The notes beneath the pieces were generated by a model, which saw only the letters and a list, made by a program, of their open reading frames with translations, did not search any database and was not told the DNA's origin. From contig JBGTBQ010000108.1 of the NCBI GenBank assembly GCA_041749275.1, forward strand, positions 1-11,773: 11,773 nucleotides of DNA. Reading direction: 5' to 3'. This document shows positions 7,568 through 11,773 of this stretch, one piece after another. The position numbers and the translations under genes are program-made. This stretch comes from JBGTBQ01 sp041749275 (GTDB lineage: Bacteria; Acidobacteriota; Blastocatellia; Pyrinomonadales; Pyrinomonadaceae). Positions within the stretch are counted from its first letter, which is position 1. Each line of letters starts with the position of its first letter.

Positions 7568-9485
7568 ACTTTGCCACCTCCTCGGCGCCCTTCTGATTTT
7601 TTGAACTCGCTCCCGCTTCCAACGGCGAATTGCGAGAATCACCGCCGCGTGTCTTGTGGTAATAGGCGTCGTAGACGGCGCGCGCGGCGGGAGCAGCGAA
7701 ACGGCTGCCGAACCCGACGTTCTCGATGAGCGCGACGACGGCGATCTCCGGTTTGCCGGCGGGCGCGTAGGAGACGAACCACGAATGGTCTTTATTCTTG
7801 CCCGTGTCCTTACCGAGTGAGACGACCTGCGCCGTGCCGGTCTTGCCCGCAATCTCGAACTCCTCCATGCGGATGCGCGCCGCCGTGCCCGGCCCGTTGA
7901 CGACCGACCACATGCCTCTCGTCACGAGTTCGTGCTGCTCCGCGTCGAGCGCGACGACCTTCGGCGCGGGGTCTTCGTACAAGCGCGCTGGACGGAAGCT
8001 GTCTTCTTCCTCAAAGCCCGCCGCGCGGGCCTCCTTCAACAGATGCGGTGTGTGAAAATGTCCGCCGGCAGCGATTCCCGAAACCGTTCGCAGCAGCGCC
8101 AGCGGCGTGACGAAGTCGTAGACCTGACCGAACGAGGCGTAGACCGTATCTATGTCGCGCCAGTCCGGGTCGCGCGGGTTGAAGCGCGCCTTGAACTCGC
8201 GTGAGGGCGTCCAGCTCCGCAGCTCGCCCGGCAGGTCAACGCCCGTGCGCTGGTTGATGCCGAAGTCCTCGACCATCCGCATGATGCCTTCCAATTCCAT
8301 TCTGAGGCCGAGACGGTAGAAGTAGCCGTCGCAGGATTTCATGATGGCCGTGTGCAGGTCGGGACTGCCGTGGTTGCCCATGCAGCGCGTGAACTTGTTG
8401 CCGATCTGTATGCCGCCGCCGCACGCGAGCCGCGAGTCTTCGAGAGTGATTGCGCCCTGCATCAGCCCGGCCATCGCCATCGGTATCTTCCACGTCGAAC
8501 CGGGCGGGTAGCGCCCGCGAATAGCGCGGTTGAAAAGCGGCGTTTGCGGGTCGCGCAGGAGCGCCGCGTACTCGGCGCGCCCCTCTCTGGTTGTAATCCG
8601 TTGCGAGAAGAGGTTCGGGTCGAAGGTCGGATACGAGGCGAGCGCCAGCAGTTCGCCGTTGTTTGGATTCATCACCACGATCACGCCGCGTTGCGATGGA
8701 CTGTTGGCGAGTTGTGCTTCGGCGACGAGCTGTAAGTCGAGGTCAATCGTCGTCACCAAATCCTGCCCCGCGCGCGGTTCTACGCGCTCGATCTCGGCCT
8801 GCGTGCGCGCGAGGCTGTCAACGATGATCGTGCGGCTCCCGTCGCGGCCTCGCAAGTAACCGTCGTAAACCGCTTCGAGACCCTCCCTGCCGATGGTGTC
8901 GCCCGCCCTGTATCCGTTCTCCTTGTACTTGGGCAGCTCCAACTGGGCGGGGCCGATCTCGCTGACATAACCGAGGACGTGCGCGAGCACGCCGCCGGAC
9001 GGGTACTGCCTTTGCGGCCTTTCCTCGATGCCCAGCGCGGGGAACTGGAAGGCGCGCGCTTCGAGCCACGCGATGTCCGTGGGGCTGGCTCTATCCTTCA
9101 AACTGATGGCTTCGTAGGCGGGAAGACGCCGGCTCTCCTCGTAGCGCTCGCGCAGGTAATCCGGGTCAATAGCGAGGCCGCTTGAGAGTGGGGCAACGAG
9201 CTTCTCGAAGTCATCCCGCGAAAGTTCCTCGCGCGAGAGGACGATGCTGTATGACGGACGCGAGTTGACGAGCAGACGCCCCTCGCGGTCGAGGATGGCC
9301 CCGCGCGGGGCGCGGAGCGGAAGCACTCTGAGACGCTGATGCCGCGCGCGCTCGGCGTAATAATCACCGCGAACGATTTGCAGGCTGTAGAGCCGCGCGC
9401 CGAGGACGACGAACATCACTAAGATCAGGACGTAGATCGTCCGTATCCGCGCGGTCAGATTCTGTGTCGGGTCGTTGTATCTCAT
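7560..9485 (-). CDS. mrdA: Penicillin-binding protein 2 (peptidoglycan DD-transpeptidase)
   Basis: PBP2 cross-links peptidoglycan during lateral wall growth, anchored by one N-terminal membrane helix. The 641-residue protein has a helix at about 14-36. A class B dimerisation domain follows, with RAPRGAILDREGRLLV (58-73) and YPSGGVLAHVLGYVSEI (161-177). The transpeptidase domain spans about 240-610. The active-site motifs are S330-T-W-K333, S384-C-D386 and K548-T-G550. An SxD second motif, rather than SxN, is normal for PBP2 (the E. coli enzyme has SAD). The GxTGVDLPGE motif (414-421) is present. Cys355, Cys368, His372 and Cys385 cluster before the second motif and may form a metal site like that reported in E. 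coli PBP2; this is tentative. ATG at 9485 lies 19 nt after the lipoprotein gene. The window shows no mreBCD or rodA beside it, which is the usual PBP2 neighbourhood. Confidence 0.95.
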   Translation of the reverse strand: MRYNDPTQNLTARIRTIYVLILVMFVVLGARLYSLQIVRGDYYAERARHQRLRVLPLRAPRGAILDREGRLLVNSRPSYSIVLSREELSRDDFEKLVAPLSSGLAIDPDYLRERYEESRRLPAYEAISLKDRASPTDIAWLEARAFQFPALGIEERPQRQYPSGGVLAHVLGYVSEIGPAQLELPKYKENGYRAGDTIGREGLEAVYDGYLRGRDGSRTIIVDSLARTQAEIERVEPRAGQDLVTTIDLDLQLVAEAQLANSPSQRGVIVVMNPNNGELLALASYPTFDPNLFSQRITTREGRAEYAALLRDPQTPLFNRAIRGRYPPGSTWKIPMAMAGLMQGAITLEDSRLACGGGIQIGNKFTRCMGNHGSPDLHTAIMKSCDGYFYRLGLRMELEGIMRMVEDFGINQRTGVDLPGELRSWTPSREFKARFNPRDPDWRDIDTVYASFGQVYDFVTPLALLRTVSGIAAGGHFHTPHLLKEARAAGFEEEDSFRPARLYEDPAPKVVALDAEQHELVTRGMWSVVNGPGTAARIRMEEFEIAGKTGTAQVVSLGKDTGKNKDHSWFVSYAPAGKPEIAVVALIENVGFGSRFAAPAARAVYDAYYHKTRGGDSRNSPLEAGASSKNQKGAEEVAKYE

Positions 9486-9504
9486 GGGCTACCGCAAATC
9501 CTCT

Positions 9505-10362
9505 TCATCGCTCGGCTGGAGCGGAAGTGTCGGCGACCGCGTCGCTCATCTGATCGAAGAGTGAGCCGGTGAGACGAGCGGCAATGTTGACTAAAGAGTT
9601 GACCTGACGGCGCACCTCGGCGGATTCGACCTTCCGCATCCGGCGCGGCATGGTGAACAACTCCGGGTCGGCATCCGTCCGGACGTTACGCATCTCGGTC
9701 ACGACCTTCAGGCCGCGAACGCCATTCGCATCGCCCTCCGTCTCCGAGGCCAACTCCGCGCGGAGCGGCAGCCCCGTCAGCTTGTCAACGTAGACGACGT
9801 TTTCGGCTGTGAGGTCGCCGGCCCGCGTGCCGGTTCGGGCCAAGCCCGACGCGACGTACTTCACGACCGCCCGCCCGTTCATCTCCTCCTCGCCGGCGCG
9901 CACGTAACCGCTCTGTCCTTTTAAGTAATCAACCAGTTGATCGGGCATCAACAGACGCGGCAACTCGAAGCCCGCCTCGCGCGAACTTACCTCCGCGTAG
10001 CGGTCGCGGTCGGGCAGGATGACGTAGCTCGTCCCGCCGCGTTTCAGATAGACGACATGCTCGCCGTCCGGCAGACGGACGCCGACGCGCCGGTCTCGGC
10101 CACGTCGAGCCACGTCGGCCTCAAGGTGCGGAGGCGCGTCCGTGCGCTCGCCGACAGTTTCAGCCGTCAGCCGTAAGGTCGCGCTGTAGCTCTCTGGTTC
10201 GTCGGCGACAATAGGCGTAGGCGCGGAATCGCTCGCCGAACGACGCACCACGAGATGATTAGTCGCGGGCTGGCTGGCGCGGTCGGCGAACTCGCAGCCA
10301 AAAGTTAACGTGGCCGTGAAGGCCACGCCCGCCGTGAGTGCGATTAGTTTTCGGTTTTTCAT
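9505..10362 (-). CDS. Putative exported lipoprotein, LolA/LppX-like fold suspected
   Basis: The 285-residue protein starts MKNRKLIALTAGVAFTATLTFGC. It has a short basic N terminus, a hydrophobic core and a Cys at residue 23 preceded by LTFG. That is an imperfect lipobox, so either lipidation or ordinary signal-peptide cleavage is possible. The mature part is rich in beta-strand-like segments: SYSATLRLTAE, HLEADVARRGRDRRVGVRLP, HVVYLKRGGTSYVILPDRDRYAEV, GRAVVKYVASG and ENVVYVDKLTGLPLRAELAS. This pattern resembles half-barrel lipoprotein-sorting-like proteins (LolA, LolB, LppX) that bind lipid. The family call is by pattern only. ATG at 10362 is preferred over an in-frame TTG at 10377 because it gives a clean signal peptide and has GGAAG 8 nt upstream. 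It lies 39 nt after the YtxH-like gene and 19 nt before PBP2, so it is probably an envelope protein of the same operon. Confidence 0.7.
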   Translation of the reverse strand: MKNRKLIALTAGVAFTATLTFGCEFADRASQPATNHLVVRRSASDSAPTPIVADEPESYSATLRLTAETVGERTDAPPHLEADVARRGRDRRVGVRLPDGEHVVYLKRGGTSYVILPDRDRYAEVSSREAGFELPRLLMPDQLVDYLKGQSGYVRAGEEEMNGRAVVKYVASGLARTGTRAGDLTAENVVYVDKLTGLPLRAELASETEGDANGVRGLKVVTEMRNVRTDADPELFTMPRRMRKVESAEVRRQVNSLVNIAARLTGSLFDQMSDAVADTSAPAER

Positions 10363-10401
10363 GCCTGCTTCTTCCAACCCGCTCGGTGCGCGCTCTGAAT
10401 C

Positions 10402-10683
10402 TCAAGCCGCGACCGCGTCGCTCTGCGCCGCTTCGTTCTCCAGTGCCGGGCTGCTCCTGATGGCTGATTTCGCATCCGCCAAAATACCGCGCGCTTTGTT
10501 CGTCAGATCGTGGGCGGTTGATTCGACCGCGTCCTTGACCGTGTGTGTAGCGTTGTTCAGTTGATCCATACACAGCGCGCGACGACGGCTTCCTCGTGCG
10601 GGGTCGAAGAAGTACATGGTCAACGCACCCAGCGCGATGCCGCCCGTGATCGTCAAAGTAGTCTTTAAAATTTCTCTGCTCAT
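10402..10683 (-). CDS. YtxH-like small membrane protein
   Basis: The 93-residue product begins MSREILKTTLTITGGIALGALTMYFFDPARGSRRRAL. Residues about 8-26 are a glycine-rich transmembrane helix. The YFFDPARGSRRRA element that follows matches the membrane-exit motif of YtxH/hyperosmotic-induced small proteins (LLDPxxGRRRR). The remainder (about 40-93) is an amphipathic helix (QLNNATHTVKDAVESTAHDLTNKARGILADAKSAI) typical of these proteins. Known relatives are stress-associated, but their biochemical role is unclear. ATG at 10683 is chosen for the domain boundary. A purine-rich AGGAGAAAGAGAGAAAG leader precedes it, and an upstream in-frame ATG at 10710 is possible. It is the first gene of the likely leftward operon ending at 6877, so the operon promoter should lie upstream of 10683. 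Confidence 0.75.
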   Translation of the reverse strand: MSREILKTTLTITGGIALGALTMYFFDPARGSRRRALCMDQLNNATHTVKDAVESTAHDLTNKARGILADAKSAIRSSPALENEAAQSDAVAA

Positions 10684-10817
10684 AGCTTTCTCTCTCTTTC
10701 TCCTGTCCATCTTTCCGTGCGAATCCGTGGCGAGGAACCTCCGCTCGCGGGGCGAGCCGAAGACGAATGACAGCACCTTTTCATTAATGTTATCGAACGG
10801 AGGCGCGCGGCGAATCG

Positions 10818-10850
10818 GTGTGAATACTTATCCGGCCTAAGTGATTACAC
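10818..10850 (+). promoter_or_regulatory. Dyad motif copy A upstream of the YtxH-PBP2 operon
   Basis: Left arm GTGTGAATACTTA (10818-10830), spacer TCCGGCC (10831-10837), right arm TAAGTGATTACAC (10838-10850). The innermost ACTTA/TAAGT pair perfectly and the GTGT/ACAC outer ends also pair. The right arm is the exact consensus half-site. It lies 135 nt upstream of the YtxH-like start codon, where it could act as an operator of the leftward operon. Confidence 0.5.
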
Positions 10851-10872
10851 CCACGCGCCCGTGGCGCGGCGC

Positions 10873-10936
10873 GCCTCTGCGCGGGAACGCCGCCGCCGGT
10901 GCGAGGCGGTCTCCGGCGAAGCCTTCGCGCGCAGGC
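10873..10936. repeat. GC-rich imperfect hairpin element
   Basis: GCCTCTGCGCG (about 10873-10883) pairs with CGCGCAGGC (10928-10936) apart from a 2-nt bulge. An inner stem, CGCCGG/CCGGCG, lies within the loop. The element is extremely GC-rich, has no T-tract on either strand and lies in a gene-free stretch, so I read it as an extragenic palindromic repeat rather than a terminator. Confidence 0.4.
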
Positions 10937-11043
10937 AGTCCCTTTGCCGTCCGGCATGAGTGTTATTGCCGATGCGGGTTAGAGGTTTTCAAGAGCGGCA
11001 TGGCGTATGCCCGTTGGTAACATTTATAATGAAGACTGCGCGC

Positions 11044-11241
11044 AATTCGCCGCGTAGCGGCGTGTGAATTTAGCCCGGCCTTTCAAGGCCGGGTCGGTTG
11101 ACAGAGGATGCCGCGCGTCGCGTCAGCGACGCCTGAACCGGTCATTCAACCGTCGCTGACGCGACGCTGTTTGACGAGGGCACGCTCTCCCCCGCCTTGA
11201 AAGGCCGGGCTACATTCATCTCGCCGCTACGCGGCGGAATT
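11044..11241. repeat. Composite nested palindrome of three repeat modules
   Basis: Three pairs of arms are nested. The outer arms are 11044-11062 and 11222-11241 (core GCCGCGTAGCGGCG, one indel). The middle arms are 11071-11093 and 11191-11212 (core GGCCTTTCAAGGCC, one indel). The inner arms are 11115-11131 and 11151-11167, 17 nt and perfect (core CGCGTCAGCGACG), around a 19-nt loop. The outer and middle modules are also palindromes in themselves (GCCGC-GTA-GCGGC; GGCCTT-TC-AAGGCC). Together they could fold into one cruciform of about 198 bp or into separate short hairpins. The structure looks like several REP-like units inserted into one another. Confidence 0.85.
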
Positions 11242-11255
11242 ACGCGCACGCTTCA

Positions 11256-11369
11256 GTTAAGTATTTGGTCGTTGGCGGGTATGCCGTCATCAAGTATGCT
11301 GAACCCGGCTACACCAAAGATATTGATTTGTGGATTGGCGCGGATGAAGGGAATGCGGCGGAGGATTGA
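11256..11369 (+). pseudogene. Nucleotidyltransferase (MNT/AbiEii-like) gene fragment
   Basis: A 37-codon plus-strand frame reads VKYLVVGGYAVIKYAEPGYT followed by KDIDLWIGADEGNAAED and a TGA at 11367. The GGYAV segment and the DID pair (D-x-D, metal-binding Asp residues) spaced about 17 residues later match the N-terminal core of small nucleotidyltransferases found in toxin-antitoxin-like or abortive-infection modules. There is no start codon with a ribosome binding site: the fragment begins 15 nt after the composite palindrome, and the rest of the domain is missing after the stop. It is a decayed remnant, truncated at both ends. I could not recognise the remaining catalytic region in any frame of 11370-11489. 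Confidence 0.6.
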
Positions 11370-11489
11370 GTTGAGCGTCCGCTCGTCGTTGTCGAAGCCG
11401 CCGCGCGTGTCGTTGCGCGAAGTGGAGCGCGGGCCGTTGTCGTCGCGCCCGTGAGAGGTTGCGAATCGTATTTGCGCCGCTCCGCGCTC

Positions 11490-11519
11490 ATGCAAGCGGG
11501 AGGCTTGCGCTCCCGGCAG
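11490..11519. repeat. Short REP-like hairpin beside hemL
   Basis: GCAAGC (11492-11497) and GCTTGC (11503-11508) form a 6-bp stem with the loop GGGAG. An alternative stem pairs GGGAG (11498-11502) with CTCCC (11510-11514). Read on the minus strand this encodes LPGAQASRLHE, a peptide I recognise as a recurrent translation of a dispersed intergenic repeat. It lies directly after the hemL stop codon and could also serve as an RNA 3' hairpin. The stretch 11370-11489 shows no other clear feature. Confidence 0.45.
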
Positions 11520-11520
11520 A

Positions 11521-11773
11521 TTAAAGTATGCGGAATGCTTTGCGTGCGGCTTCGATAGTGTGGTCAATCAAATCGTCGGTGTGCGCGGTGCCGATGAATC
11601 CAGCCTCGAATTGTGAGGGCGCGAGATAGACTCCGCCGTCGAGCATCGCGTGGAAGAATTTTGCGTACCGGTCGCGGTCGGACTTTGCCGCTGTCGTCCA
11701 GTCGGTGACTGGCTCATCGTTGAAGAAGGTCGTGAACATCGAGCCGACGCGGTTCGTGATGGTAGCGACGCCC
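11521..11773 (-). CDS. hemL: Glutamate-1-semialdehyde 2,1-aminomutase, C-terminal end (partial at right edge)
   Basis: HemL converts glutamate-1-semialdehyde to 5-aminolevulinate, the last step of the C5 route to tetrapyrroles, using PLP. Only the last 84 codons including the stop are in the window; the frame is open to the right edge. Visible are NRVGSMFTTFFNDEPVTDW, DRDRYAKFFHAMLDGGVYLAPSQFEAGFIGTAHT and a closing helix DDLIDHTIEAARKAFRIL. The GSMFTTFF, GVYLAPSQFEAGF and S-x-x-H/AHT elements are characteristic of the HemL C-terminal domain and distinguish it from other class III aminotransferases. The catalytic Lys lies outside the window. The stop codon is at 11521-11523, followed by a REP-like hairpin. 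The absence of other haem genes nearby says little, because the upstream side is not shown. Confidence 0.93.
   Translation of the reverse strand, partial: GVATITNRVGSMFTTFFNDEPVTDWTTAAKSDRDRYAKFFHAMLDGGVYLAPSQFEAGFIGTAHTDDLIDHTIEAARKAFRIL

Larger units (their letters stand above)
10684..11255. other. 572-nt intergenic region with stacked palindromes
   Basis: No convincing gene is seen. The part nearest 10683 must hold the promoter of the leftward YtxH-PBP2-XRE operon, but no clear promoter boxes can be assigned. It contains GTGCGAATCCGTGG (10717-10730), which matches 3443-3456 with one mismatch, dyad motif A (10818-10850), a GC-rich imperfect hairpin (10873-10936) and a nested composite palindrome (11044-11241). 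The stretch 10937-11043 shows nothing I can interpret beyond an isolated TTATAAT at about 11026 without a matching -35. Confidence 0.6.

Noticed and set aside
7568..7852. N-terminal extension of the XRE gene frame
   Set aside because: It is out of frame within PBP2, with Arg/Ser/Thr-rich low-complexity composition; the ATG at 7567 has an ideal ribosome binding site and starts the HTH domain normally.
7560..9485. SCD in place of SxN in PBP2 as a sign of inactivity
   Set aside because: SxD is normal in PBP2 proteins; the E. coli enzyme has SAD at this site.
10873..11241. CRISPR array or tRNA in the palindrome-rich region
   Set aside because: There are no regularly spaced direct repeats and no cloverleaf with CCA-type ends; the structure consists of inverted repeats only.
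11253..11567. Minus-strand open frame downstream of and overlapping the hemL end
   Set aside because: It covers the REP-like hairpin (GAQASRLHE) and the antisense of the nucleotidyltransferase relic, and overlaps hemL in another frame; no ribosome binding site.

Overview
The window is GC-rich, densely coded bacterial chromosomal DNA. Its gene set combines enzymes for two trehalose routes, a two-CBS protein, PBP2 and HemL. Its intergenic palindromes translate to PPAVAGG-type and GAQASRLHE-type peptides. Together these most resemble a Blastocatellia-like Acidobacteriota. That taxonomic guess rests on remembered style, not on a marker gene, and is only moderately secure.

Layout, left to right. 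(1) 1-773, minus: the N-terminal part of a membrane sensor, one transmembrane helix followed by a probable Cache-type extracellular domain, cut by the window edge. (2) 929-1216, plus: a small hypothetical protein, followed by a long perfect palindrome. (3) 1440-6817: a trehalose/stress block. treS (trehalose synthase, minus) is divergent from a two-CBS-domain protein, a small zinc-ribbon protein and a fused trehalose-6-phosphate synthase/phosphatase (OtsA-OtsB, plus). (4) 7073-10683, minus: a compact likely operon in the order YtxH-like membrane protein, putative lipoprotein, penicillin-binding protein 2, XRE-type regulator. The last two genes overlap by 8 nt, and a strong intrinsic terminator lies at 6877-6916. 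(5) 10684-11520: a long non-coding stretch with a GC-rich hairpin, a 198-bp nested composite palindrome, a decayed nucleotidyltransferase fragment and another REP-like hairpin. (6) 11521-11773, minus: the C-terminal end of HemL (glutamate-1-semialdehyde aminomutase), cut by the right edge.

The trehalose genes cover two routes: maltose/trehalose interconversion (TreS) and UDP-glucose plus glucose-6-phosphate to T6P to trehalose (OtsAB). With a CBS sensor and a YtxH-like protein nearby, the region reads as osmotic/desiccation stress plus cell-envelope maintenance.

The most unusual signal is a dyad motif found four times, only in intergenic DNA (832-864, 3326-3358, 7001-7033, 10818-10850). Each copy has two roughly 13-nt arms around a 7-nt GC-rich spacer, with the half-site consensus TAAGTGRTTACAC. 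I do not recognise it. It could be an operator for an unknown regulator or a small dispersed repeat family.
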